From a virus, in IMG/VR virus record IMGVR_UViG_3300020373_000074, positions 1 to 50,138 of that record: 50,138 nucleotides of DNA. One strand, given 5' to 3'. The position numbers and the translations under genes were made by a program. Of the stretch, positions 23,210 to 32,421 are shown in pieces. Position 1 is the first letter of the stretch. The number at the start of each line of letters is the position of its first letter. A model generated the notes under the pieces. It did not search any database and was not told where the DNA came from. It was given only the letters and a program-made list of their open reading frames with translations.

Positions 23210-24148
23210 ATGAAAGAGTTTTTATGGGTAGAGAAATACAGACCTCAGAAGATTGAGGATTGCATATTACCAAAAACATTAAAGAATACCTTTAATGAAA
23301 TAATCAAAGGGGGCGAACTCCCAAATATGATGTTTACTGGTACTGCTGGTGTCGGTAAAACTACGGTTGCACGAGCGTTGTGTAATGAGTTAGGATTAGA
23401 TAATATAGTTGTCAATGGTTCTGAGGACGGTAACATTGATACACTTCGTGGTAAAATTAAACAGTTTGCAAGTACAGTATCACTACAGGGTGGATACAAA
23501 GTAGTTATATTAGATGAAGCAGATTACTTAAATCCACAATCAACACAACCAGCATTGCGTGGTTTCATTGAGGAGTTCTCAAGTAACTGTAGGTTTATCC
23601 TTACGTGTAATTTCAAGAATCGTATCATTGAACCACTACACTCTAGATGTTCTTTATACGATTTCAATGTAGGTACAACCGAACTCAAGACACAATTGAA
23701 GTTGGATTTCATGAAACGTGTATGGGATATATTAGATAAAGAGGAAATCAAATATGAAAATGTAGTTCTTGCTGAACTCATTCATAAACATTTTCCGGAT
23801 TGGCGTAGAGTCTTAAACGAGTTACAGAGATATGGAATGTCTGGTAATATCGACGCTGGTATCCTAGTAACTGTATCTGAGGAAAACGTTAAGAAACTTA
23901 TGTCATATCTAAAGGACAAAGACTTTAAGGGTATGCGTAAATGGGTTACTGAGAATATGGACTTGGAGTCTGCGAAGTTGTTTAGAATGATATATGACAA
24001 TATGAAAACATATGTTGAACCACGTTCTATCCCAGCGTTAGTAGTAATACTTGCAGATTATTCTTACAAGGATTCCTTTATGGCAGACCACGAATTGAAT
24101 GTGGTTGCGTGTTTAACCGAAGTAATGAGTCAAGTGAAATTCGTATGA
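23210..24148 (+). CDS. 44: gp44 clamp-loader ATPase
   Basis: Large subunit of the T4-type clamp loader that opens gp45 and places it on DNA. AAA+ motifs: Walker A GTAGVGKTT (44-52), Walker B VVILDEADYLN, and the arginine-finger LHSRC. The start VEKYRPQKIEDCILP is typical of RFC/gp44. 312 residues against 319 in T4. TATGGAGCAAG gives a good SD. It overlaps gp62 by ATGA, as expected for proteins made in fixed ratio. Confidence 0.95.
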   Translation: MKEFLWVEKYRPQKIEDCILPKTLKNTFNEIIKGGELPNMMFTGTAGVGKTTVARALCNELGLDNIVVNGSEDGNIDTLRGKIKQFASTVSLQGGYKVVILDEADYLNPQSTQPALRGFIEEFSSNCRFILTCNFKNRIIEPLHSRCSLYDFNVGTTELKTQLKLDFMKRVWDILDKEEIKYENVVLAELIHKHFPDWRRVLNELQRYGMSGNIDAGILVTVSEENVKKLMSYLKDKDFKGMRKWVTENMDLESAKLFRMIYDNMKTYVEPRSIPALVVILADYSYKDSFMADHELNVVACLTEVMSQVKFV

Positions 24149-24513
24149 GTCCATTCGACTACTTAAAGGCAATAAACTCAACCAAGAAAGATATCTTTGA
24201 GTCTGAAAAGGATTACTCACCGTTTATGATTAACCGTGGGTTATCTTATTTTCCAGATACAGTATTGTTTGCAAATGAAATGAATAAGTACCACCATATC
24301 GACCACAGGTTGCAATTCGATTTTCTTATAAATATTATTAGGAAACGAAATCGTTTCTCAAAGTGGAATAAGAAAATCAAACTTAGTGATTTAGATGCCG
24401 TCAAATCTTACTACGGATACTCTAGTGAAAAGGCAAGAGATGTACTTCCACTTTTAAGTAAAGAACAACTTAAAATAATAAAGGAAAGTATAAATTATGG
24501 TGGAGTACAATGA
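24145..24513 (+). CDS. 62: gp62 clamp-loader small subunit
   Basis: Small subunit of the gp44/gp62 clamp loader. The block KDYSPFMINRGLSYFPD matches T4 gp62 KDYSKFMVENALSQFPE, and RKRNRFSKWNKK matches RGKRYGKWAKL. Length is 122 residues against 187 in T4, mostly through a shorter N-terminus. The ATG in the ATGA overlap with gp44 is used; an upstream GTG at 24109 would overlap by 40 bases. Confidence 0.9.
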   Translation: MSPFDYLKAINSTKKDIFESEKDYSPFMINRGLSYFPDTVLFANEMNKYHHIDHRLQFDFLINIIRKRNRFSKWNKKIKLSDLDAVKSYYGYSSEKARDVLPLLSKEQLKIIKESINYGGVQ

Positions 24514-24538
24514 TGATTTGGTTGATTGGAGTCCGGCA

Positions 24539-24907
24539 ATGATGTTAGAAGTAACACTTTCAGAACCCGACGATTTTCTTAAGATTAAAGAAACCTTAAC
24601 CCGAATGGGAGTGGCATCTAAGAAAGACTCTAAGTTATATCAATCATGTCATATCCTACACAAACAAGGTAGATATTTTATAACGCATTTCAAGGAGTTA
24701 TTCTTGTTAGACGGTAAACCCTCTAACCTCACAGAAAATGACTTAATGCGTAGAAATACTATCGTAACATTAATGAGTGATTGGGGATTGTTAACCCCAA
24801 TGGCTGAGATAGGTGATACAGCACCTTTAAACCAGATTAAGATAATATCCCATAAAGATAAGACTAATTGGGAACTTTGTCCAAAATATAATATAGGAAT
24901 CAAATGA
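24539..24907 (+). CDS. regA: RegA translational repressor
   Basis: RNA-binding repressor of T4 early mRNAs. EPDDFLKIKETLTRMGVA and LYQSCHILHKQG match T4 RegA almost word for word, as does the end WELCPKYNIG. I place the start at the ATG pair 24539/24542, after GGAG, because T4 RegA starts MIEITL and this reads MLEVTL. An upstream in-frame ATG at 24497, also with an SD (AAAGGAAAG) and inside gp62, would add 14 residues. The presence of RegA implies translational control of some genes in this window. Confidence 0.93.
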   Translation: MMLEVTLSEPDDFLKIKETLTRMGVASKKDSKLYQSCHILHKQGRYFITHFKELFLLDGKPSNLTENDLMRRNTIVTLMSDWGLLTPMAEIGDTAPLNQIKIISHKDKTNWELCPKYNIGIK

Positions 24908-24913
24908 AACCTG

Positions 24914-24921
24914 TATAAATA
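24914..24921 (+). promoter_or_regulatory. T4-type late promoter box
   Basis: TATAAATA lies just after the RegA stop in the 97-nt gap before Hsp20. It predicts late transcription of Hsp20 and the following Sm-like gene. Confidence 0.7.
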
Positions 24922-24953
24922 AAATTGAATATGCCGAAAGGGTATTCAGAACC

Positions 24954-24970
24954 GTAGTCATGGCGACTAC
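24954..24970 (+). other. Hairpin in Hsp20 leader
   Basis: GTAGTC and GACTAC form a six-pair stem with a five-base loop, between the late promoter and the AGGAGG SD of Hsp20. No strong T-run follows, so a leader structure is more likely than a terminator. Confidence 0.45.
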
Positions 24971-25004
24971 ACTTTTAACCTTGCTATAATAATAGGAGGA
25001 CATT

Positions 25005-25469
25005 ATGTCAAACTTAGCAATAAACTTCCCGAGGAATACATTCTTCGGATTCGATTCAATCTTCGACCAAATCGAAAGATTGGAAAATTCAAAACCCAAC
25101 TTTGGCAGAGGCCAAGGATATCCACCTTATAACGTAATCAAGAAAGATGATACTCATTATCTTATTGAAATCGCTGTTGCAGGATTCAACAAAGATGACA
25201 TTTCACTTACTCTTGAGAAAGGTGAATTAACTATCGAGGGTGATGCTCATCACGGTGAAGATAAGAGGGATTATACACACAGAGGAATCTCTGCTCGTAA
25301 ATTCATTCGTAAATTCACTTTGAGTGAAACTATGGTAGTAGTTGGTGCAGATATAGTTGACGGTCTACTTGTTATCGGATTAGAAAATCAAATTCCGGAA
25401 GAAGATAAACCAAAGACTATTAAATTAGGTGACCTAGATAAGAGTGCAAAACAACTTTTACTAGGATAA
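25005..25469 (+). CDS. Hsp20 small heat-shock protein
   Basis: Alpha-crystallin-type holdase of 154 residues. PPYNVIKKDDTHYLIEIAVAG opens the beta-sandwich, KDDISLTLEKGELTIEG follows, and the GLLVIGLENQIPEEDKPK region replaces the usual GVLxI end of the domain. T4-like marine phages often carry such a gene; a role in head assembly or host stress is suggested. The SD is a perfect AGGAGG, and a late promoter lies upstream at 24914, so late expression is expected. Confidence 0.92.
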   Translation: MSNLAINFPRNTFFGFDSIFDQIERLENSKPNFGRGQGYPPYNVIKKDDTHYLIEIAVAGFNKDDISLTLEKGELTIEGDAHHGEDKRDYTHRGISARKFIRKFTLSETMVVVGADIVDGLLVIGLENQIPEEDKPKTIKLGDLDKSAKQLLLG

Positions 25470-25477
25470 CATTGCTA

Positions 25478-25498
25478 GGGTGGTCGTTATGGCCACCC
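25478..25498 (+). terminator. Hairpin after Hsp20, possible terminator
   Basis: GGGTGGTC and GGCCACCC form an eight-pair stem (one G-T) with a GTTAT loop, eight bases after the Hsp20 stop. Only a short ACTTT follows, so termination may be partial. Confidence 0.5.
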
Positions 25499-25514
25499 AC
25501 TTTCGGAGTACATT

Positions 25515-25790
25515 ATGATTAAAATAATCAAACTATCAAGTGGTGACGAACTCATTACTCAACTAAAAACAACATCAAAGAAAGGGAATGAAGTAGTAAG
25601 TCATACTGCAACCCACCCATTCATAATCAATCATTTAGATGAAGGCCAGATTGGTTTCGAACCTTACTGTGCATATGCAGTAGAAGGTGAGATTACTATT
25701 AGACCTGAACACGTTGTTTGGACAGCAATCCCTGAAACCGGATTGGAAACACAATATAAAGATTTGATAATAAACATTCCAAAAGATTGA
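25515..25790 (+). CDS. Sm-like fold protein, second copy
   Basis: A 91-residue protein with the same pattern as the gene at 2953: IKIIKLSSGDELITQL, then THPFIINHLD, then IGFEPYCAYAVEGEITIRPEHVV. It is shorter and lacks the polar tail. A small beta-barrel (Sm/LSM-like) family frequent in marine T4-like phages is the best match I can offer from memory. CGGAGTA provides an SD. Downstream is the gp43 promoter. Confidence 0.65.
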   Translation: MIKIIKLSSGDELITQLKTTSKKGNEVVSHTATHPFIINHLDEGQIGFEPYCAYAVEGEITIRPEHVVWTAIPETGLETQYKDLIINIPKD

Positions 25791-25815
25791 CTTTACACTA
25801 CGATTAGTGTATAAT
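25787..25815 (+). promoter_or_regulatory. Sigma70-type promoter, leaderless type
   Basis: TTGACT (25787-25792), 17-nt spacer, TATAAT (25810-25815), gp43 ATG at 25823 seven bases on. No SD is present before the ATG. Confidence 0.85.
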
Positions 25816-25822
25816 AGTCATT

Positions 25823-28333
25823 ATGGAATTTTATACAAACGTCTACCGTTACGGTAGGAACATTCGATATATTGGTTACAAGAATGGTAAGAGAATTCAA
25901 ACTCTCGTTCCATTCAGACCAACCCTGTATCTAGAATCTGACCAACCCAATACCACTTGGAAATCTCTCAAAGGTTTGAATGTCGAACCACTAGTGTTCT
26001 CTGATATGGCAGAGGGTACTCAGTTCGTTAGGAAGTATCAAGATGTAGAAGGATTTGACATATACGGTCAAACCAATTTCGCAGTCCAATATATGTATGA
26101 CAAATTCCCAGGAAAGATTAAGTGGGATAGAGAAGTCATCAATGTAACCTCAATCGATATTGAAACTAAGTTTGAGGACGGATTCCCCCACCCAGAAGAT
26201 GCAGACCAAGAAGTAACTGCGATTACTTGTAAGAGTAATACGGACGATACTTTCCATGTGTTTGGTTGTGGCGAATACACTCCCAGTAAACCAAATGTGA
26301 AGTACGTACAATGTATGGACGAACGAGAGTTATTGTCTCGATATGTTATGCATATGCAAGGTGTTGATATTATCACAGGGTGGAATGTTAAAGAATTTGA
26401 TATACCATATCTCGTCGTTAGGATAGAAAAGATATGTGGTAAAGAAGTTATGAAGAAACTCTCACCGTGGGGTGATGTCAAAGATGATACACCAAAGTTC
26501 GGTGATAAGTTCTACAAACCAAAATTGCAGTTCAAGTTGGGTGGTATTACAATCTTGGACTATATGGAGTTATTCAAGAAGTTCACTTACAACACGATTG
26601 GTACACAAGAGTCATATAGACTAGACCATATTGCAAATGTAGTGTTGGGTGATTCTAAGTTATCGTTTGATGAATACAGTAACTTGAATGAGTTATATGA
26701 GAAAGACTATCAGAAGTTCATTGACTATAACATTAAAGATGTGGACATTGTAGATAGACTCGACGATAAACTCGACCTTATCTCTCTCGCCCTCACTATG
26801 GCATATAACTCTGGTGCAAACTATATTGATGTGTTAGGTACAGTATCGATTTGGGATACAATCATATATCGTGATTTAGCACAAAGAAAGATTACAATCC
26901 CACCAAAGGTAGAGAATATACACGGTAAATTCGCTGGTGGATATGTGAAAGAACCACAAGTGGGTAAACACGATTGGGTATGTTCGTTCGACTTGGCTTC
27001 CCTATATCCGTCAATCATTATGCAATATAATATGAGTCCGGAAACTTTACACCCATTCTCTATTAAAGATGTTAATGTTTATAATGTGATGCACGACAAA
27101 GTTCAGAATGAAAAAGATGATGTATCTCTTGCAGTTAATGGTTCTCAATACTATACGAAAAAGGAAGGATTGATGCCTAGACTGATTCAAGATATGTATA
27201 ATGGTCGTGTCGGTATGAAGAACCGAATGATTAATGCACAAAAAGAATTAGAAACGATAGACCCTCACAACAAACAGGAAATGTATCGAGTGGAAAGAGA
27301 TATACAGATTGCGAAGAACCAACAGATGGCAATCAAGATTCTTCTTAACTCATTGTATGGTGCAATGGGTAATCGTTGGTTTAGATATTATGATAGACGA
27401 ATCGCAGAAGCAGTTACTCTCACAGGACAGTTAACTATCCAATGGGCAGAGAAAGCCATTAACAAGTATATGAATGACTTAATGAATACTCACAACCTCA
27501 GATTTGATGGTTCGAGAGAAGATTATGTTGTTGCGATTGATACTGATTCGGTCTATGTCAAATTAGGTTCGTTAGTTGATAAGTTCAAACCTAAGAATCC
27601 AGTACAGTTCTTGGACAAGATATGTAAGGAACAGTTGGAAAAGGTTCTTGAAGATTGTTATGATGAACTATTCAAAATGCTTGGTGGTCGTGAGAACAAA
27701 ATGATTATGGAACGAGAAGTGATTGCAGATAGAGGTATATGGACTGCAAAGAAACGATACATTCTCAATGTGCATAACAACGAGGGAGTTCAGTATAAAG
27801 AACCACAACTTAAGGTTATGGGAATCGAATCAGTTAAGTCCTCAACTCCACAGATAGTTCGAGATGCGTTAAAGGAAATCTTTAAGAGTATTGTGAGTAA
27901 GGAAGAATCTGATGTTCAGAAAGAGATTGCTCAATTCAGAGAGTACTTCTGCAAAGCAAATCCGGAAGATGTTGCATTTCCAAGAGGAGTTAATGGTATA
28001 GCGAAATGGAAACACGACGGTGAGGGAATCTATAAGAAGGGAACACCAATCCATGTTCGAGGTGCAATACTCCATAACCATTACACGGATAAGACTAAAG
28101 TTGCTACTATCGAATCTGGCGATAAGATTAAATTCACATATCTGAAAACACCCAATCCGATACAGTCAAACATCATTTCGTTTGTTGATTATCTTCCACA
28201 GGAATTAGGACTTCACGATTATGTTGATTACGAAACACAATTCGAGAAGACATTCATAAGTGCAATTCAACCAATCCTCAAGTCAATCGGGTGGAGAGTG
28301 GAACACACAGTATCCTTAGAGGACTTCTTTTAA
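25823..28333 (+). CDS. 43: gp43 family B DNA polymerase
   Basis: Replicative polymerase with 3'-5' proofreading, 836 residues (T4: 898). The exonuclease motif is SIDIET (D112, E114), with GWNVKEFDIPY as the second exonuclease motif. Polymerase motifs are DLASLYPSI near 390, KILLNSLYGAMGN and DTDSVY near 573, with KKRY later. The C-terminus YVDYETQFEKTFISAIQPIL and DFF end resemble the gp45-interacting tail. A probably leaderless mRNA from its own promoter is notable, since T4 gene 43 is translationally autoregulated through a leader hairpin, which cannot exist here. Confidence 0.97.
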   Translation: MEFYTNVYRYGRNIRYIGYKNGKRIQTLVPFRPTLYLESDQPNTTWKSLKGLNVEPLVFSDMAEGTQFVRKYQDVEGFDIYGQTNFAVQYMYDKFPGKIKWDREVINVTSIDIETKFEDGFPHPEDADQEVTAITCKSNTDDTFHVFGCGEYTPSKPNVKYVQCMDERELLSRYVMHMQGVDIITGWNVKEFDIPYLVVRIEKICGKEVMKKLSPWGDVKDDTPKFGDKFYKPKLQFKLGGITILDYMELFKKFTYNTIGTQESYRLDHIANVVLGDSKLSFDEYSNLNELYEKDYQKFIDYNIKDVDIVDRLDDKLDLISLALTMAYNSGANYIDVLGTVSIWDTIIYRDLAQRKITIPPKVENIHGKFAGGYVKEPQVGKHDWVCSFDLASLYPSIIMQYNMSPETLHPFSIKDVNVYNVMHDKVQNEKDDVSLAVNGSQYYTKKEGLMPRLIQDMYNGRVGMKNRMINAQKELETIDPHNKQEMYRVERDIQIAKNQQMAIKILLNSLYGAMGNRWFRYYDRRIAEAVTLTGQLTIQWAEKAINKYMNDLMNTHNLRFDGSREDYVVAIDTDSVYVKLGSLVDKFKPKNPVQFLDKICKEQLEKVLEDCYDELFKMLGGRENKMIMEREVIADRGIWTAKKRYILNVHNNEGVQYKEPQLKVMGIESVKSSTPQIVRDALKEIFKSIVSKEESDVQKEIAQFREYFCKANPEDVAFPRGVNGIAKWKHDGEGIYKKGTPIHVRGAILHNHYTDKTKVATIESGDKIKFTYLKTPNPIQSNIISFVDYLPQELGLHDYVDYETQFEKTFISAIQPILKSIGWRVEHTVSLEDFF

Positions 28334-28334
28334 C

Positions 28335-28363
28335 TTGACTTTTGACCCCAATTAGTGTATAAT
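28335..28363 (+). promoter_or_regulatory. Sigma70-type promoter, near-leaderless
   Basis: TTGACT (28335-28340), 17-nt spacer, TATAAT (28358-28363), ATG at 28372 eight bases on, two bases after the gp43 stop at its left edge. Confidence 0.8.
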
Positions 28364-28371
28364 ACAGGGTA

Positions 28372-29295
28372 ATGATTACAGTTACAATCTTTAAAAACTT
28401 ATTTGATACTAAGACCAATAACAAGGTCGAGTTGAATGATGATAGATTCGAATCGTTCTTATATAAGATGTTTGATAGACAATATGAGGTCAAACAAGAT
28501 GCGAGTCTAATGTCACCAGCAATGTATACGGCGGGAACTACACGGAAGAACGCAAGTGTAGTTAAGTGGTCTAAGTGGGCCGCTGTGGATATAGATGATT
28601 ACGAAGTTAAGAAGTCTGTCGAAGAAGATATGAAAGACTTGTTCGGACAATATCGGTATATCTGTTATTCTACTGCCAGTTCAAGTAAGGATAAACCAAA
28701 GTTTAGAATGGTGTTTCCATTATCTGAGGAAGTTGAGAAGGATAAGATTAAACACTTTTGGTTTGCTCTTAGTAAAGAACTAGGTGATTTAGGAGACCCA
28801 CAAACTAAGGACTTGAGTCGTATGTATTATGTTCCCGGCAATTATAGGGGTTCATATAACTTCATATTCAGTAACGAAGGTAAGTTAGTTCAACCGTCGG
28901 AGTTAATGAAGAAATACGAATATATAGATAAAACTGGGAATTCATTTTTAGACACATTACCAAATGCAATTAAGGAACAGATACTTGCATATCGTAAGAG
29001 TGAAATGACTAACACAGATATTAGATGGAATGGTTATCAAGACTGTCCATTTGTATCGAAGAAGTTAGTAAGGGAGTATTCGCAAATAACAGACACAGGT
29101 TGGTATTATAAGATGTATGGGATAATGGTTTCCATAGCAGGTCATGCCATCAAAGTTAAATATCCAATCACAGCAATTGAAATCGCTGACTTATGTAAAC
29201 AGATAGATGATGCAAACGGTGGTTGGTATAAGAATCGTCCTCTTAAGAAAGAGGCCGATAGAGCAATAGAGTACATATATGGACAGGATTTTTAA
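28372..29295 (+). CDS. AEP primase/Prim-Pol-like protein
   Basis: A 307-residue protein with features of archaeo-eukaryotic-type primases found in mobile elements: AAVDIDDY (D73, D75), then YSTASSSKDKPKFRMVFPLS (99-118), then DPQTKDLSRMYYVPGNYRG. The middle block recalls the YSTHSHTxEKPRxRxVxPLS pattern of VirE/PriCT-associated Prim-Pol proteins, with Ala-Ser in place of the His. The C-terminal helical part (ITDTGWYYKMYGIMV...AIEIADLCKQID) may be a PriCT-like domain. T4 uses a gp61 DnaG-like primase; none is seen in this window. The position between gp43 and gp41 fits a primase. Confidence 0.65.
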   Translation: MITVTIFKNLFDTKTNNKVELNDDRFESFLYKMFDRQYEVKQDASLMSPAMYTAGTTRKNASVVKWSKWAAVDIDDYEVKKSVEEDMKDLFGQYRYICYSTASSSKDKPKFRMVFPLSEEVEKDKIKHFWFALSKELGDLGDPQTKDLSRMYYVPGNYRGSYNFIFSNEGKLVQPSELMKKYEYIDKTGNSFLDTLPNAIKEQILAYRKSEMTNTDIRWNGYQDCPFVSKKLVREYSQITDTGWYYKMYGIMVSIAGHAIKVKYPITAIEIADLCKQIDDANGGWYKNRPLKKEADRAIEYIYGQDF

Positions 29296-29306
29296 AGGGA
29301 GTTGAA

Positions 29307-29741
29307 ATGTTAAAAGAAAAGATAAAAGGATTCATAATAGGATTCATAGGATTTGGTATCGTTGGAGTAGCAATCGCTGGTAGTGGTGCAACAGTAACAG
29401 ACCATTATAGAGATGTGGTATACTTAGAACCATATACGGTTGAAGTATGTGAACAACAGAAGATAACTAATCCAGATGACCTTATCAATAGTGCATTTTG
29501 GGGAGCAATCTTCGGTGCAGTTGTTGGTGATGCAATAGATGATGAAAACGGTAAAGCTCCTGGAGCAATTATCGGTGCAGCTATTGGTGCAAATGAAGCC
29601 GAGAAGAATAGTACTACCACAGCAATGGTATGCAAACAAGAAACACGTCAAAACAGAGTTGTTCGTACAGAGTATAGTCATTCTGTTATTGAGTTTGAAT
29701 ACGAAGGTAATCATTATGAAATAAATTTCACTAAAAGATAG
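29307..29741 (+). CDS. Glycine-zipper membrane protein
   Basis: A 144-residue protein with an N-terminal hydrophobic segment (about 7-26, IKGFIIGFIGFGIVGVAIAG) and a glycine-zipper 2TM region: FWGAIFGAVVGDAI, then GAIIGAAIGANEAEK. This pattern is seen in SlyB/17-kDa antigen-like envelope proteins. Two cysteines outside it (VEVCEQQ, MVCKQE) could form a disulfide in the periplasm. AGGGAG precedes the ATG. Role unknown; an effect on the host envelope is plausible. Confidence 0.65.
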   Translation: MLKEKIKGFIIGFIGFGIVGVAIAGSGATVTDHYRDVVYLEPYTVEVCEQQKITNPDDLINSAFWGAIFGAVVGDAIDDENGKAPGAIIGAAIGANEAEKNSTTTAMVCKQETRQNRVVRTEYSHSVIEFEYEGNHYEINFTKR

Positions 29742-29749
29742 GAGTTATT

Positions 29750-30001
29750 ATGACAGGTGAGAAAATCGATTTCACTAAGGATAGTGAATATATAAGACTG
29801 TATGGACACCCTAAAAGTGTTCATATTGAAATTCTTGAAAAGGAAGTAGAACATTTGAAAACTCTACTCCGAGAACATGCGACAGGACATATACACACAG
29901 CAATTGGTGTATTGGAAACACGCATTAAAGAAGAACGAGATAAATTGAATTTAGAAAACGCTACCAATAACTGGGGCCATTTTTTCTCTGGTGGGGGTTA
30001 G
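29750..30001 (+). CDS. Small coiled-coil hypothetical protein
   Basis: An 83-residue protein. Residues 25-42 (HIEILEKEVEHLKTLLRE) and 50-66 (IGVLETRIKEERDKLNL) are heptad-like helices; the tail ends HFFSGGG. AGGAGTTATT gives an SD. It directly precedes uvsX. No family recognised. Confidence 0.6.
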   Translation: MTGEKIDFTKDSEYIRLYGHPKSVHIEILEKEVEHLKTLLREHATGHIHTAIGVLETRIKEERDKLNLENATNNWGHFFSGGG

Positions 30002-30002
30002 T

Positions 30003-31028
30003 ATGGGTATAATGGATAAGTTACAAAAGAATAGTAAGATTAAACAGACAGCAGTCTTGGATAAATCTAAACTATTTACTGAAAAGAGTATGGTTACTAC
30101 TCCAGTACCTATGATTAATGTTGCGTTAAGTGGTGACCCCGACGGTGGATTAAGTTCGGGAATGACCGTACTTGCAGGCCCGTCAAAACATTTTAAGACA
30201 TCATTTGGATTATTGATGGCAGCTGCATATCTAGACAAACACGAAGATGCAGTTCTCTTATTCTATGATAGTGAATTTGGTTCACCCCAAAACTATTTCA
30301 AATCATTTGGTATTGATACTAAGAGAGTATTACATACCCCAATTACTAATGTTGAAGAACTTAAGTTTGACTTAATCAGTCAACTGGAAAATATGGAACG
30401 AGAAGATAAAGTCATTATTATGATTGACTCTATCGGTAATATCGCATCAAAGAAAGAACTAGACGATACTATGAACGAGAAGTCTGTTGCAGATATGAGT
30501 CGTGCGAAAGCATTAAAATCCTTATTCCGAATGAGTACACCTTACTTGACTCTTAAGGATATTCCGTTACTTGCAGTTAATCATACCTACCAAGAGATTG
30601 GTATGTTCCCTAAGGCAGTCGTGTCTGGTGGTACTGGTATCTATTATACTGCTGATAACATTTGGATTATCGGTAGACAACAAGATAAGAAAGGTACTGA
30701 CATTGTAGGATATAACTTTGTAATCAATGTTGAGAAGTCTAGGTTTGTCAAAGAGAAATCAAAATTACCTATCTCAGTTACTTGGGAAGGTGGTATCGAA
30801 TCTCATTCCGGATTACTTGACGTTGCACTCGAAGGTGGATTCGTTAATAAACCAACAATCGGTTGGTATTCAAGAGTCGATACGGATACTGGTGAGATAG
30901 AGGACAAGAAGGTTAGGATTGCTGAAACTCTTAAAGAAGAATTTTGGAAACCTATCTTCGAGAATACAAACTTCAAAAAGTATCTCAAGGCAAAGTTCCA
31001 AATAGGTCATATCGATATGATTCAATAA
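30003..31028 (+). CDS. uvsX: UvsX RecA-like recombinase
   Basis: Strand-exchange recombinase, 341 residues (T4: 391). Walker A is GPSKHFKTS (59-67), matching T4 GPSKSFKS; Walker B VIIMIDSIGNIAS and PLLAVNHTYQEIG follow the UvsX pattern. The start at 30003 follows GGTGGGGG; an ATG at 30012 is another option. It works with UvsY (42) and UvsW (1469) in this window. Confidence 0.95.
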   Translation: MGIMDKLQKNSKIKQTAVLDKSKLFTEKSMVTTPVPMINVALSGDPDGGLSSGMTVLAGPSKHFKTSFGLLMAAAYLDKHEDAVLLFYDSEFGSPQNYFKSFGIDTKRVLHTPITNVEELKFDLISQLENMEREDKVIIMIDSIGNIASKKELDDTMNEKSVADMSRAKALKSLFRMSTPYLTLKDIPLLAVNHTYQEIGMFPKAVVSGGTGIYYTADNIWIIGRQQDKKGTDIVGYNFVINVEKSRFVKEKSKLPISVTWEGGIESHSGLLDVALEGGFVNKPTIGWYSRVDTDTGEIEDKKVRIAETLKEEFWKPIFENTNFKKYLKAKFQIGHIDMIQ

Positions 31029-31029
31029 C

Positions 31030-31058
31030 TTGCCTTTTTAGTCTGAATAGGGTATAAT
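31030..31058 (+). promoter_or_regulatory. Sigma70-type promoter, leaderless type
   Basis: TTGCCT (31030-31035), 17-nt spacer, TATAAT (31053-31058), gp41 ATG at 31066 seven bases on. It starts two bases after the uvsX stop. Confidence 0.8.
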
Positions 31059-31065
31059 AGTTATT

Positions 31066-32421
31066 ATGCAAATCGAAACAATCATACTTCGTCATTTAAT
31101 TCAAGACGAAACTTTTATGAGGAAAACCATTCCTCATCTCGAACACAGATATTTCGAAGGCCCCCACGCACACGTCTTTAAGGGGATAGTGGACTTTGTT
31201 AATAAGTACGAGGAAATACCAGAACCTACTGCATTGGGAATTGAAATGCAGAGGAGTGCGAAACTTCCCAAAGAAGAAACTGCACAGACCTTTGATATCA
31301 TATCTGAATTGAATGATAAGGTTAAAGATGTAAATGATTCTTGGTTACTTCAAAAGACAGAACAATGGTGTCAAGATAGGTCTATCTTTCTGGCAATTAT
31401 GGAGTCGATTAATATTATCGACGGTAAGCATAAAGATTTAACGAAGAACGCCCTTCCCGACTTACTTCAAAATGCACTTCAAGTAAATTTCGATACTAAT
31501 GTCGGACACGATTATATCAACGACTCAGATGGACGATACGATTTCTATCATAAAAAGGAAGAACATCTCGAATTAGACTTAGAAATGATGAATCGGATAA
31601 CCAAAGGAGGATTCGTTAACAAATCTCTCAATATTGCAATGGCAGGTACTGGAGTTGGTAAGTCATTGTTTATGTGTCATTGTGCTGCTTCAGTATTATC
31701 AAGTGGTAAGAATGTATTGTATATCTCAATGGAAATGTCAGAAGAAAGGGTTGCAGAAAGAATTGATGCAAACCTAATGAATGTACCATTAGATGAACTC
31801 AAGAATCTCTCTAAGGATATGTTTGATAATAAGGTAAAACATATTGCAGACAAGGGAGTGGGTAAATTAATTATAAAAGAATATCCAACAGGTGCGGCTC
31901 ACGTAGGTCATTTCCGTTCCCTGTTGACAGAACTAAAAATGAAAAGGGATTTCGTTCCCAATTTGATTTGCATTGACTATATTAATATATGTGCATCATC
32001 TCGTATGAAAGATATGGGAAGTACATACACATATGTCAAGGCAATCGCAGAAGAATTGCGTGGTATGGCAGTAGAACAAAATGTTCCAATACTGTCCGCC
32101 ACACAAACAACACGGGGTGGTTATGACAATAGTGATGTTGGACTGACCGATACATCTGAATCATTTGGATTACCTGCAACTGCAGACTTAATGTTTGCAA
32201 TTATATCTACTGAAGAACTTGAGAATCTTAATCAGATTATGATAAAGCAACTGAAGAATAGGTATAACGACCCAACAGGTAAGACGAGAAGATTTGTCTT
32301 AGGAATCGACAGGGCGAAGATGAGATTGTATGATGTAGAGGATTCAGCACAACAAGGATTTATAGATACTGACCAAGTTAAAGCTAGCGTAGTTGATGAT
32401 TATGAAGGATTTAAATTATGA
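31066..32421 (+). CDS. 41: gp41 replicative DNA helicase
   Basis: DnaB-type hexameric helicase of the T4 replisome, 451 residues (T4: 475). Walker A is GTGVGKS (194-200), Walker B LICIDYINI, and the motif ILSATQTTRGG is the usual DnaB-family H3. The N-terminal domain begins METIILRHLIQDE-like. The stop overlaps the next methyltransferase by ATGA. Confidence 0.95.
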   Translation: MQIETIILRHLIQDETFMRKTIPHLEHRYFEGPHAHVFKGIVDFVNKYEEIPEPTALGIEMQRSAKLPKEETAQTFDIISELNDKVKDVNDSWLLQKTEQWCQDRSIFLAIMESINIIDGKHKDLTKNALPDLLQNALQVNFDTNVGHDYINDSDGRYDFYHKKEEHLELDLEMMNRITKGGFVNKSLNIAMAGTGVGKSLFMCHCAASVLSSGKNVLYISMEMSEERVAERIDANLMNVPLDELKNLSKDMFDNKVKHIADKGVGKLIIKEYPTGAAHVGHFRSLLTELKMKRDFVPNLICIDYINICASSRMKDMGSTYTYVKAIAEELRGMAVEQNVPILSATQTTRGGYDNSDVGLTDTSESFGLPATADLMFAIISTEELENLNQIMIKQLKNRYNDPTGKTRRFVLGIDRAKMRLYDVEDSAQQGFIDTDQVKASVVDDYEGFKL

